Assembly (NCBI GenBank): GCA_031292355.1
Contig: JARLHI010000057.1
Location: 248,001 to 312,000, forward strand
From: Candidatus Obscuribacterales bacterium
Lineage (GTDB): Bacteria; Cyanobacteriota; Vampirovibrionia; Obscuribacterales; Obscuribacteraceae
DNA: 64,000 nt
Reading direction: 5' to 3'
The position numbers and the translations under genes were made by a program. Under the pieces are notes generated by a model. It was not told the origin of the DNA and made no database searches. It saw nothing but the letters and a program-made list of their open reading frames with translations. Positions 7,886 through 15,636 of the stretch are shown here, piece by piece (the first letter of the stretch is position 1; each line of letters starts with the position of its first letter).

Positions 7886-8260
7886 ATGCCAGTGCCAATT
7901 CTCAAGCAAGGAAGTCTTCTTATAGCAACGCTACAAGCGGCGCTTACAGATAAAGACTGGTTGGAATTTCAAGTGGAGCTTACAAGGCTCGTCGGAGTCC
8001 ACCGCTCAAGCGGCGTAATTTTGGATGTGACAGTCCTTGATGTACTCGATTCGTTTGCGACCAGAAGTCTGAGAAACATTGCCGAAATGGTCAAACTAAG
8101 AGGTGCTCGAGCAGTCGTTGTCGGCATACATCCCGATGTCGCATTCACAATGGTGCAACTCGGGCTGACACTGCATGGAATCGATACCGCAATTGATCTT
8201 GAACACGGCCTTTTCTTATTGGGCGCCACGATTGTAGGTCTTACTAATTCGTATGGATGA
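7886..8260 (+). CDS. rsbS: RsbS stressosome scaffold/antagonist
   Basis: 124 residues, a single STAS domain. The segment LDVTVLDVLDSFATRSLRN carries the serine (in DSF) that RsbT phosphorylates in known RsbS proteins to release itself. GIHPDVAFTMVQLGL is the second STAS signature. In the resting stressosome RsbS, with RsbR, holds the kinase RsbT. Its stop overlaps the rsbT start by 8 bases, indicating coupled translation. Confidence 0.93.
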   Translation: MPVPILKQGSLLIATLQAALTDKDWLEFQVELTRLVGVHRSSGVILDVTVLDVLDSFATRSLRNIAEMVKLRGARAVVVGIHPDVAFTMVQLGLTLHGIDTAIDLEHGLFLLGATIVGLTNSYG

Positions 8261-8657
8261 AATTAGACTGCCGATTTTCGATGAAACTGATATCGTAGAT
8301 GCACGACAGCAAGGCCGGAAGCTCGGTACCACTTTGGGATTCTCAGGCAGCGAGCTAACACTAATAGCAACCGCCATTTCAGAAATTGCACGAAATATAG
8401 TTGTCTATGCCAAAGAAGGCTACATCACGCTTTCGATTGTGGGCACCGCCTCAAAGCACGGGCTTCTTGTATTAGCAGAGGATAACGGTCCTGGTATCGC
8501 GGATCTATCGCTCGCCATGACGGATGGTTATTCGACCCACAAGAGTCTTGGACTTGGACTTCCGGGGGCTAAACGACTCATGGACGAATTTGAAATTGAG
8601 TCTTCACCTGGCAAAGGCACCGTGATTAGGATGATTAAATGGAAGCAGCGGCAATGA
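8253..8657 (+). CDS. rsbT: RsbT serine/threonine kinase (switch kinase)
   Basis: 134 residues of GHKL/HATPase fold: SEIARNIVVYAKEG is the N box, AEDNGPGI the G1 box, and GLGLPGAKRLMDEF with GKGTVI the G2 region. RsbT phosphorylates RsbS and RsbR on stress, leaves the complex and activates a partner through an RsbU_N domain. Here that partner is probably the kinase two genes downstream. Overlaps both rsbS and rsbX. Confidence 0.93.
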   Translation: MDEIRLPIFDETDIVDARQQGRKLGTTLGFSGSELTLIATAISEIARNIVVYAKEGYITLSIVGTASKHGLLVLAEDNGPGIADLSLAMTDGYSTHKSLGLGLPGAKRLMDEFEIESSPGKGTVIRMIKWKQRQ

Positions 8658-9274
8658 CGCGCTCATCAGAGCATATAGGCTTTATCGATTGGGCTGTGGC
8701 TTCCCAGGTGCATCCACATGAGCTGGTTTGTGGTGATGCCTACTGTGTCACTCAGATTGCAAACGGTGTAGTCATTTGTGTTATCGATGGCTTGGGACAC
8801 GGACCGGAAGCTGCTGAAGCTTCTCGTGCGGCCATTGCCACGATATCAAATCATAAAGACGATGCAGCTGAAGAGATTGTAGCCCGGTGCCACGATGCAT
8901 TGAAGGCCACTCGCGGTGCCGTCCTCAGCCTTGCGATTGTAGATAGCGTACACAATCGTCTGAGTTGGGTTGGAATTGGCAATATCGAAGGGATACTGCT
9001 ACATGGAGAGGCTCAACACGAGTGGCTGCCACTGCGTGCTGGCATCGTGGGTTGTCGCATGCCAGGCATTAGGGCCATAGAAATGCCGATCTCCCCAGGT
9101 GACTTGTTAATCATGTTCTCCGACGGTATCACAAGTCACGTACTTGATCCCATACACATTAATCGGGAACCTGTAGAAGTGGCCGAACGCATAATTCGCA
9201 CGCATATCCGGCGCACCGATGACGCGCTCGTTTTGGTTGCCAGGTATCTCGGTAATACTGAATCCATAGGTTAG
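8654..9274 (+). CDS. rsbX: RsbX-like PP2C phosphatase
   Basis: 206 residues from the ATG at 8654, which forms a 4-base ATGA overlap with rsbT (an in-frame ATG at 8639 adds five residues). SpoIIE/PP2C motifs are GDAY near the N-terminus, CVIDGLGHG and IMFSDGI, giving the metal-binding aspartates. RsbX resets the stressosome by dephosphorylating RsbS and RsbR. Length (about 200) and lack of extra domains fit RsbX rather than RsbU. Confidence 0.88.
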   Translation: MTRSSEHIGFIDWAVASQVHPHELVCGDAYCVTQIANGVVICVIDGLGHGPEAAEASRAAIATISNHKDDAAEEIVARCHDALKATRGAVLSLAIVDSVHNRLSWVGIGNIEGILLHGEAQHEWLPLRAGIVGCRMPGIRAIEMPISPGDLLIMFSDGITSHVLDPIHINREPVEVAERIIRTHIRRTDDALVLVARYLGNTESIG

Positions 9275-9282
9275 ACGCTAAG

Positions 9283-10308
9283 TTGCACGATCAGTATAAG
9301 ACGATTCTTTTGCACTATATTGCCGAAGGCGGAGAGCCAGGCTTGGAACTTGCCTACGAATTCGGGCGGCAAGCAATAGAACAAGGGATCAGCATACTCC
9401 AGATAGTCGATGCTCATTACAGTGCACTGAGTGATGTTTTAGCCAGCTCAGGCACAGCTCAAGATGTAATCATCACTCAAAGGGCAGGGAATTTGCTGAA
9501 AGAAGCACTCGGTCCTTTTGAAATGACCCAGAGGGGCTATAGAGATACCATTGACTTGCTTCGTAACCAGAATCTAAAGCTTGCGGAGCTTCTCGAAGAG
9601 CGCTCAAAGTTAATTCAGCAGCGAGAAGATTTTATGTTGGTTGTCACTCACGATCTAAAGACACCGATCACAGCCGCGAACAGATGCTTGACCCTGATGC
9701 TGGACGGCGATTTCGGACCGATGAGTTCTGAGCAGATCGATCTTTTATCCAACCTGAAAGATAGTAACCAGCGAATGTTCACAATGGTCAAAAATCTGCT
9801 GGATGTACACAGGTATGACCAGTCAACTCCAATTCTTTGTCTCAAGGAAGTCGATTCTCACTTGCTTATGGTATCAGCAATCAAAGCATTTACGCTGGCG
9901 GCACGGACTGGCGATGTTGAACTGCACATGGCAGAGACAGAAGATCTTCATTCAGTTCTTGCTGACGAAGGGGCGATCCAACATGTGCTGGCAAATCTCA
10001 TTGATAACGCGATTAAGTTCACGCCGACAGGCGGTGTGATTACTGTGTCCGCGCGAAATTCTGGTTCACACGTTACTTTTGAGGTAAGAGATACAGGCAG
10101 CGGCATTGACCAGGAAGATTTACCCAAGCTGTTTCAAAGATTTTTTCAATCGGCAACCGGTCTCAAACAGTACACCGGTACCGGACTGGGTCTGTACCTC
10201 TGTCAGCAGATTATGAAGGCGCATGGTGGCGAAATCCGCTGTGAAAGCCAACCTGATGTCGGCACCACATTTATCTTTAGCCTTGTTGCGTACAACAATC
10301 AGCAATGA
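9283..10308 (+). CDS. Sensor histidine kinase with RsbU_N-like N-terminus
   Basis: 341 residues, TTG start 8 bases after rsbX. Residues 1-90 (YKTILLHYIAEGGEPGLE...QGISILQIVDAHYSAL...) resemble the RsbU N-terminal domain, the docking site for RsbT. A short coiled coil (about 92-115) follows, then HisKA with phospho-acceptor H123 in VVTHDLKTPITAANR. The HATPase_c has NLIDNAIKF, DTGSGI and GTGLGLYLC. There is no membrane segment, so it acts in the cytoplasm. Position and domain make it the likely RsbT target in place of the PP2C RsbU. No response regulator follows; the NarL-type regulator at 28859 is a candidate. The kinase core closely resembles that of the globin kinase at 29748. Confidence 0.85.
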   Translation: MHDQYKTILLHYIAEGGEPGLELAYEFGRQAIEQGISILQIVDAHYSALSDVLASSGTAQDVIITQRAGNLLKEALGPFEMTQRGYRDTIDLLRNQNLKLAELLEERSKLIQQREDFMLVVTHDLKTPITAANRCLTLMLDGDFGPMSSEQIDLLSNLKDSNQRMFTMVKNLLDVHRYDQSTPILCLKEVDSHLLMVSAIKAFTLAARTGDVELHMAETEDLHSVLADEGAIQHVLANLIDNAIKFTPTGGVITVSARNSGSHVTFEVRDTGSGIDQEDLPKLFQRFFQSATGLKQYTGTGLGLYLCQQIMKAHGGEIRCESQPDVGTTFIFSLVAYNNQQ

Positions 10309-10366
10309 AGGCGATACTACATACCCGTAATTTCAATTGTAGCGAAGCAGGGACGCGTCTACTTCC

Positions 10367-10528
10367 CTAACGCTTGCAATCTACCCTTGCCCTTCTTCCG
10401 GTGAACAGATTAACCACAAACACAATTAGAGCCACCGCGAGTAGTGCGTGAATGAAGGAGCCGCCGATATGTGCCACCAACCCAACTATCCAGAACAGAA
10501 TTAGCAGAGATATCAACGTGTAAATCAT
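10367..10528 (-). CDS. lmo0937-family small membrane protein
   Basis: 53 residues. The order MIYTLISLLILFWIVGLV - HIGGSFIH - LLAVALIVFVV - LFTGRR matches the lmo0937 family: two membrane helices, a central Gly-Gly loop and a basic tail. GAGGA lies about 6 bases before the ATG at 10528. Function unknown; the family is widespread in stress and stationary-phase gene sets. It is directly downstream of the GlsB-like gene on the same strand (gap 54 bases), so the pair probably forms an envelope-stress operon. Confidence 0.82.
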   Translation of the reverse strand: MIYTLISLLILFWIVGLVAHIGGSFIHALLAVALIVFVVNLFTGRRARVDCKR

Positions 10529-10582
10529 AAAAGTATCCTCTGTCCTATATGTGAACGGACTATTTGCGTTTGGTTCTGTTGA

Positions 10583-10849
10583 CTAAGCACTCCGCCCCCT
10601 AAAGCCTCGCGAACAAAACGAAAGTAAGAAAACCAGTATTGCTGAGCCAAGAATGCAAGGAACTAGCGCAACATCGGCGAAGTCTGGTCCCACATGACCG
10701 ATCAAACTGCCCCCAATCCAGGCGCCAATAATACCGACGATAGCTGACGTCAGAAAACCACCAGGAACAGAATTAGGCACCAGGCGTTCCGCTAAGAAAG
10801 CGCACACAGACGCGACTATCAGAAAAAGGATGAAACTAAGTATGCCCAT
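10583..10849 (-). CDS. GlsB/YeaQ/YmgE family stress-response membrane protein
   Basis: 88 residues with three predicted helices. The glycine-rich signature VPGGFLTSAIVGIIGAWIGG is typical of the transglycosylase-associated/GlsB family. GGAG precedes the ATG. Members are small inner-membrane proteins induced by general stress; their biochemical role is not settled. It pairs with the lmo0937-like gene and converges on the stressosome operon. Confidence 0.88.
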   Translation of the reverse strand: MGILSFILFLIVASVCAFLAERLVPNSVPGGFLTSAIVGIIGAWIGGSLIGHVGPDFADVALVPCILGSAILVFLLSFCSRGFRGRSA

Positions 10850-11148
10850 GATTTAACTCCTACTGTTTGTGTTTCTGTTACTGCAATGTATTGCATCAAT
10901 TATTCGCAGGACCGGTGACACTCGCGGTCGAGACTTAAAGACTGCGTCATAGTCTCTACTATGTCATTTCTCTAAAAAACGCGAATCGTCATTTCGGATA
11001 ATCTGCGATGGACCCAAATCTGCAATCGACTAAGCAAACAACTCGCGCGTCCGATCGAATGAAAAAAGTGACTACTACTGATGACACAGCAATAGGCGAT
11101 TAACAAACGTCTTCCAACTAATAGAAGTAACTTGGTATAGATTAGGTT

Positions 11149-12402
11149 ATGCTGAAGGACCAATGTCGTCGAAAGCACCGGTATCACGTGACAGTTCTTA
11201 AATTCTTTACGTTGCTAGCGATCGGCATTCTTTCGCTCACTCTAGATAGCAGCAGCTGTTTCGCAGAAAATGTCTCAACTCAAACTTGCCTTTTAGTACC
11301 GCCACGAGCTGTTAACAAAATTCCGGTCGGCATGGAATTTTATCAATTTGACAGTACTCCTTTAGGGCACAGAGAGCCAGTAGTTCTTATTCACGGCTTG
11401 CTCGGTGAATCACATCCCTATTTCAGGTGGCAAAAACTAGCCCAATATCTAGGTCAAGACATTCAGTTTCGAAATCGTTATAAAATCTATTTAGCTCGAT
11501 ACAATACTCAATCGCCGCGCGAAGAGTTGACTCGAACGTTCATTGCAGATTTGCATGACTTCAGTCGCGGGCATAGCATTACCATTGTAACGATCAGCAT
11601 GTCTGGTGCCATCATTCATGATGCAATGAAAGATCCGGCAATCAATAAATCAATTACAAAGGTTTTGACTCTTGGCGCTTTTTTTCAAGGCTCACCGCTA
11701 TTCTGCTCCGACTGGATGAAACAGACCATAAGGAAGACTCACCTCTTTCCACTGACGAAGGAAGAGAGGGTTCTAGCATACGATTTATATTTCTCTCGAC
11801 ACAAGAACCTCTTAGCAGACTACAAATGGAGAGATACCAATTGGCAGGTACGATCAAATATTCAGTTACCTTCTTCATTCAAAGAACCTGGCGATGAAGT
11901 ATCCAGCAATATTGACCAGAAATTCGTTGTCTACGCAGGTTTTATCCGCAGCGAGTATTTTCCCATCGTTTACGGTCGTTTGCATCAATTCGTAGTGTCT
12001 CCCTTAACGTTTATTTTTACCACATTGCCAGCGCACCTCGGTTTTGAGCATTCGGCGCTACGCTTTCTCAATAGCCTAATAGCAAGCTCTGCACTAACGA
12101 CGAACGACATGCAAGACGACGTTTATGCTCTCAATGATGGTATCAGCCCAATCTCCAGTGGATTGCTCTTAGCACATTCTCAAATAGAGAATACTAAATT
12201 CGATGGAGACGATTATTTCACCTATTTAAAGGAACACAGCAACGCAAGAAAGGCTCGTGTTTTCGCCAATGTCGATCATTTGACCTTCATAGAAGGCCGG
12301 GGATTGAATCAACCATTCAAGGCTGTCACAGATGTACTCTCGAAGGACGAAAAGCCACGACCTATCTTTGCTTGGATTTTGACAGATCTACTCGAAGAAT
12401 AA
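11149..12402 (+). CDS. Secreted alpha/beta-hydrolase (lipase-like)
   Basis: 417 residues. An N-terminal hydrophobic helix (VLKFFTLLAIGILSLTL) ending in SCFA-EN is a likely signal peptide. VVLIHGLLGE is the HG oxyanion motif of lipases. About 90 residues later TIVTISMSGAIIHDAM occupies the nucleophile-elbow place, but the usual G-x-S-x-G glycines are Thr and Ser. VFANVDHLTF near the C-terminus offers the catalytic His. A lipase or esterase of exported type is likely; the substrate is unknown. Convergent with the glycosyltransferase gene at 12431. Confidence 0.65.
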   Translation: MLKDQCRRKHRYHVTVLKFFTLLAIGILSLTLDSSSCFAENVSTQTCLLVPPRAVNKIPVGMEFYQFDSTPLGHREPVVLIHGLLGESHPYFRWQKLAQYLGQDIQFRNRYKIYLARYNTQSPREELTRTFIADLHDFSRGHSITIVTISMSGAIIHDAMKDPAINKSITKVLTLGAFFQGSPLFCSDWMKQTIRKTHLFPLTKEERVLAYDLYFSRHKNLLADYKWRDTNWQVRSNIQLPSSFKEPGDEVSSNIDQKFVVYAGFIRSEYFPIVYGRLHQFVVSPLTFIFTTLPAHLGFEHSALRFLNSLIASSALTTNDMQDDVYALNDGISPISSGLLLAHSQIENTKFDGDDYFTYLKEHSNARKARVFANVDHLTFIEGRGLNQPFKAVTDVLSKDEKPRPIFAWILTDLLEE

Positions 12403-12430
12403 AGTGGAAAATTGTGGTGGCAAGCAACCA

Positions 12431-13642
12431 CTAAGCCAGAGACTCACTCAAGCTATCTACAGTTTTAAAGCATTGATCGTGCATCATTTCGGTCATAATA
12501 ATTCTGGCGATGCTCTCAGTTGCGTCCGTTTTATCCAGTGAGTGCTCTGATGTTATAGGTGTGCTATCACGCACACTTGGAGCCCTCAAATTGTTGACGA
12601 TAGGCACAATGTCTTCAGCTTGCCGTATAGCCTGACAGACCCCGCAAGACAACAGCATTGAGGCGGTACCGCGTTCCTGCGGCATTACTCCCCCAACCAT
12701 CTCAAAAGCAATTGGTAGACGCCTGGCAATTGCTTCGAAGGTCGTTAAGCCACCAGGTTTTGTCACCAACAAATCGCATGCATTCATCAATTCGTTCATG
12801 TCGTCCACGCGGGGTAAGACAACCGTGGGAAATGTCACCTGCCAGCTCAAGCAACGAATAGCTTCATTGAGTTTAGCGTTTCTTCCACAAATAACGATGA
12901 CCTGAATCTTGCGTCTGACCTCTGCTAGCTTGTTGTAGATTTCCGTAATTTTTCCTCCACCGGCTTCACCAGCACACAAGCAGATCGTCAAAATATCCGG
13001 CTGCAAGTTGAATTTTCTCAAGAAATCGGCTCGGCTTTGCTTACACGGTCTAGAGAAACGACTAGACACGGGCATACCCACAATTTTGACTTTAGAGGCG
13101 TCCAGTCCCAACGCCAGCACTTTGTTTCTCGCTAAATCGTTCGGAACCAATGTCAAATTAGCATCACGACAAGCCCAGCCGCTCCAGAATTGATCGCTTG
13201 GATCTGTGAGAACAACGATTAACTTTGGCTTTTTACCAAATTCCGTTTCGTCGATTGCTCTTTTTAGAAAGTGATTGATCATAGGATGCACAGAAACAAT
13301 GATGTCTGGTCGGGTACGCATCAGAAGCCCTTGCGCATACTTTTTGCTCAACCAATAGCCAGGCTCCCACTCGTTCGGCTTCAGCCATTCTATAAAGGCA
13401 TAGAAATAGTCAAGCCACTGAGGATAATGCTGCTCAAGAAAATTATAAGCATTTTCAAACATTAGATGCACAAAGCTGCTAGGAGCAATCACATCCTCGC
13501 AAATCACATTGATCTTCGTCGTTTCTTTTGATTGTAGGGAAACTTCTGCGATTGCTTCAGAAATTGCGGCAGCAGCACTTTTATGTCCACTTCCAGTGCG
13601 CGCAAAACAAATCAGTACGGTTTTGCTTTCCTGTACATTCAT
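12431..13642 (-). CDS. MGDG-synthase-like diacylglycerol glycosyltransferase (GT28)
   Basis: 403 residues. The N-terminal domain has FARTGSGHKSAAAAI, the monogalactosyldiacylglycerol-synthase-type N-terminal motif. The C-terminal GT28 domain has LCAGEAGGG and TKPGGLTTFEAIARRLPI, the nucleotide-sugar site. Such enzymes transfer sugar from UDP-sugar to diacylglycerol at the inner membrane face (YpfP/MGD family). ATG at 13642 overlaps the upstream USP stop as ATGA, so the two are translated together. An upstream TTG (13651) is a weaker start. Pairing of a membrane-glycolipid enzyme with a USP suggests lipid change under stress (inference). Confidence 0.82.
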   Translation of the reverse strand: MNVQESKTVLICFARTGSGHKSAAAAISEAIAEVSLQSKETTKINVICEDVIAPSSFVHLMFENAYNFLEQHYPQWLDYFYAFIEWLKPNEWEPGYWLSKKYAQGLLMRTRPDIIVSVHPMINHFLKRAIDETEFGKKPKLIVVLTDPSDQFWSGWACRDANLTLVPNDLARNKVLALGLDASKVKIVGMPVSSRFSRPCKQSRADFLRKFNLQPDILTICLCAGEAGGGKITEIYNKLAEVRRKIQVIVICGRNAKLNEAIRCLSWQVTFPTVVLPRVDDMNELMNACDLLVTKPGGLTTFEAIARRLPIAFEMVGGVMPQERGTASMLLSCGVCQAIRQAEDIVPIVNNLRAPSVRDSTPITSEHSLDKTDATESIARIIMTEMMHDQCFKTVDSLSESLA

Positions 13643-14175
13643 TTGCAGCAATCAACCTCAGTAAAATTATCGCAGTGTTCAGCTTGAGCACTGCCCAAAG
13701 GTTTTCTTTTCACGGGGCGCTCTTTGACGATGGTCACGGAGCAATTTACTCCTTGCAAAACTTTTTCTGAAACAGACTTCCGCTTGGCCGACAGAGGATC
13801 TGACTTGTCACGACAACCAATGAAAATCTCATCTGCATGCCATGTACCAGCCAATTTGATTATTGTATCTGCAATATTGCCTTCGGTTACAAACGATTTG
13901 ATGTTATCCAAATGCAAGTCTCCTTTCAATTCAGCAACAGAATACTCAACAAGCTCTGTAAGGAAATGCAGGCGAATGAGTGATGACGCTCCGTAAGCAC
14001 TATGTGGATAACGCTTTTCAGAGATAGGATCCACATCTGAAGATTCAGCAATACTCACCACCAAAATTTCAGTATCTTTTGGCCAGCATCGTGTTTTCAA
14101 ATATCGCCGCACTGACATCGACGATTGAGAATCATCGATTGCAACAAGAACTCTCACTGCACGATTATGCTTCAT
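13639..14175 (-). CDS. Universal stress protein, divergent (no ATP-loop)
   Basis: 178 residues. The N-terminal VRVLVAIDDSQSSM and C-terminal VNCSVTIVKE frame a USP fold. In place of the ATP-binding G-x2-G-x9-G(S/T) stretch it reads GCRDKSDPLSAKRKSVSEKV, lacking the glycines, so it probably does not bind ATP. It also has a 25-residue tail ending in two cysteines. It is the first gene of a two-gene unit with the glycosyltransferase, and is divergent from the USP at 14340 across a 164-base promoter region. Confidence 0.8.
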   Translation of the reverse strand: MKHNRAVRVLVAIDDSQSSMSVRRYLKTRCWPKDTEILVVSIAESSDVDPISEKRYPHSAYGASSLIRLHFLTELVEYSVAELKGDLHLDNIKSFVTEGNIADTIIKLAGTWHADEIFIGCRDKSDPLSAKRKSVSEKVLQGVNCSVTIVKERPVKRKPLGSAQAEHCDNFTEVDCCK

Positions 14176-14270
14176 CTCCGCCCGCCCGTAAACAAAAACA
14201 CATAACTATTTTGTGTCTATGGAGAACATAATAGTCGGCGCACAATGATTCGGCATCATCACAACGAATC

Positions 14271-14286
14271 AATCGTTCGAACGATT
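14271..14286. promoter_or_regulatory. Perfect 16-bp palindrome between divergent USP genes
   Basis: AATCGTTCGAACGATT is fully self-complementary and lies 95 bases upstream of the minus-strand USP and 53 bases upstream of the plus-strand USP. The size and symmetry fit an operator for a dimeric regulator. The regulator is unknown. Confidence 0.45.
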
Positions 14287-14315
14287 CCAGCAAAACATAG
14301 TTTGAGTAATCTTGT

Positions 14316-14339
14316 GTAATTACGACAGCAGGTAATTAC
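14316..14339. promoter_or_regulatory. Two GTAATTAC palindromes abutting the USP start
   Basis: GTAATTAC occurs at 14316-14323 and again at 14332-14339, with centres 16 bases apart, the second ending right before the ATG. The same octamer occurs at 19729-19736 upstream of the second hsp20 gene. The site could be an operator or could affect ribosome access. Confidence 0.35.
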
Positions 14340-14834
14340 ATGAAAATTCTCATCGCGACAGACGGCTCAGAATGCTCTGAAATAGCTCTAAAACATGTAC
14401 TAGACGACCGAAGCCTACCAATTGACTGCGAATTTAGAGTCATTTCTGTTGTCGAAGGCATTGTCACCATGTATCCGATGGGTGGCTACTATGACGTCTC
14501 GTTATTAGAAGCAGAGAAAGCTTTACAACAGGACAGAATCAATGACGTAGCCAATATTGTTGCCAGACTGAAGCAACAATATCCACGAGCGACGGCCGAT
14601 GGTCATGTTTACCCTGGCCATCCCGCTGACCAAATCCTAGAAGCCGCCGACAAATGGTGTGCGGATCTCATCGTCCTTGGTTCTCATGGCAGGCGAGGTT
14701 TCAGTCATTTCTTGATGGGTAGCGTTGCTGAAAAAGTCGCACGGGAAGCGAAGTGTACGGTGGAAGTGATACGCAAGCCTCCAGTGACCTCAGAAAAGAA
14801 GAAAGCAAGCGACACATTATTATCGCGAAAATAG
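14340..14834 (+). CDS. Universal stress protein (ATP-binding type)
   Basis: 164 residues, a single USP domain: MKILIATDGSECSEIALKHV at the start and LIVLGSHGRRGFSHFLMGSVAEKVAREAKCTVEVIR at 110-150, with the intact G-x2-G-x9-G(S) ATP loop. Cytoplasmic, probably a dimer. USPs of this type bind ATP and modulate survival under oxygen or nutrient limitation. No strong ribosome binding site is visible, only AGCAGG overlapping a GTAATTAC palindrome. Followed 16 bases later by an unknown exported protein and then ftsH, suggesting a stress operon. Confidence 0.93.
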   Translation: MKILIATDGSECSEIALKHVLDDRSLPIDCEFRVISVVEGIVTMYPMGGYYDVSLLEAEKALQQDRINDVANIVARLKQQYPRATADGHVYPGHPADQILEAADKWCADLIVLGSHGRRGFSHFLMGSVAEKVAREAKCTVEVIRKPPVTSEKKKASDTLLSRK

Positions 14835-14850
14835 TATTCAGCCATTCCCT

Positions 14851-15633
14851 ATGTCCGATCCCTTATCCGACTCTTCGAGGACAGCGATTTTGCTACGAAT
14901 TAAAAGTTATTTCGCTCAGACAGTCGTTTTGAGCATAATCAGTACGATTTCCTTCTGTGGTGACGCACAAGCAATGCTCATGCCCGATGCTCTCGACGCT
15001 GCTGTGCAAAAAAAGTCAAATGGCTTAAAAGAATTCGCCCATTCATCAACAGTCAATTCAACCAGAGATAAGAACCAGTGGCTACAAATACCAGCATGGC
15101 TAGCAGGCACTTGGTGTTCTAGCGACACCATAGAAGTACACCCAGACAAAACCGCAGCCAATGGCAAAAATATCAGTGTGAATCTAAAATTGATAGCGTT
15201 TTACAAAATCGGTACAGCCAAAGACTTAAAAGGTCGCATCTGGCAATACGTAAGCGTACCACCTGAAAGTGTGCCCATCGGTGGTCTTGTCGAAGAAAGA
15301 ACACTGCAACATTGCGAAATCGTCAACGTAGGCCCAAATATCATAGAAATTAGAACAGTTTTTAGAGTGCAAGAAAATGATGCACGGACGGGCGTTTGTT
15401 ACGGTGACATCATCGAGAGATCAAACGTTACTCACAAATACCTGTCTCCCAATCACATGTTGACCTCCGTTGTCTTGAGTGACTACGACTGCGAAGGTCA
15501 TCTTTTAGACTCTTTTTCAAAATCATGCTTGGAAATACGGGTCAAACCTTTTCAATCTTCCACTCTAGGCGAACTTCAACAATCATTCGATGAGTTCATC
15601 AATCAACTCAACCAAAATAGGAACAATAGATAA
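14851..15633 (+). CDS. Exported unknown protein, 'WLxxPxWLxGTWC' family, copy 1
   Basis: 260 residues, not recognised as a named family. An N-terminal hydrophobic stretch (TVVLSIISTISFCGDAQA) looks like a signal peptide. The region WLQIPAWLAGTWCSSD (about residues 74-89) is shared with the gene at 18749-19477 (WIQIPKWLTGTWCEY). So are later IWQY, an R..V.....DARTG element and an ..F..F..QL ending. These suggest a lipocalin-like or other beta-rich extracytoplasmic fold; GTW is common at the start of lipocalin strands. It is 3 bases upstream of ftsH, so co-translated with it. Confidence 0.7.
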   Translation: MSDPLSDSSRTAILLRIKSYFAQTVVLSIISTISFCGDAQAMLMPDALDAAVQKKSNGLKEFAHSSTVNSTRDKNQWLQIPAWLAGTWCSSDTIEVHPDKTAANGKNISVNLKLIAFYKIGTAKDLKGRIWQYVSVPPESVPIGGLVEERTLQHCEIVNVGPNIIEIRTVFRVQENDARTGVCYGDIIERSNVTHKYLSPNHMLTSVVLSDYDCEGHLLDSFSKSCLEIRVKPFQSSTLGELQQSFDEFINQLNQNRNNR

Positions 15634-15636
15634 CAA

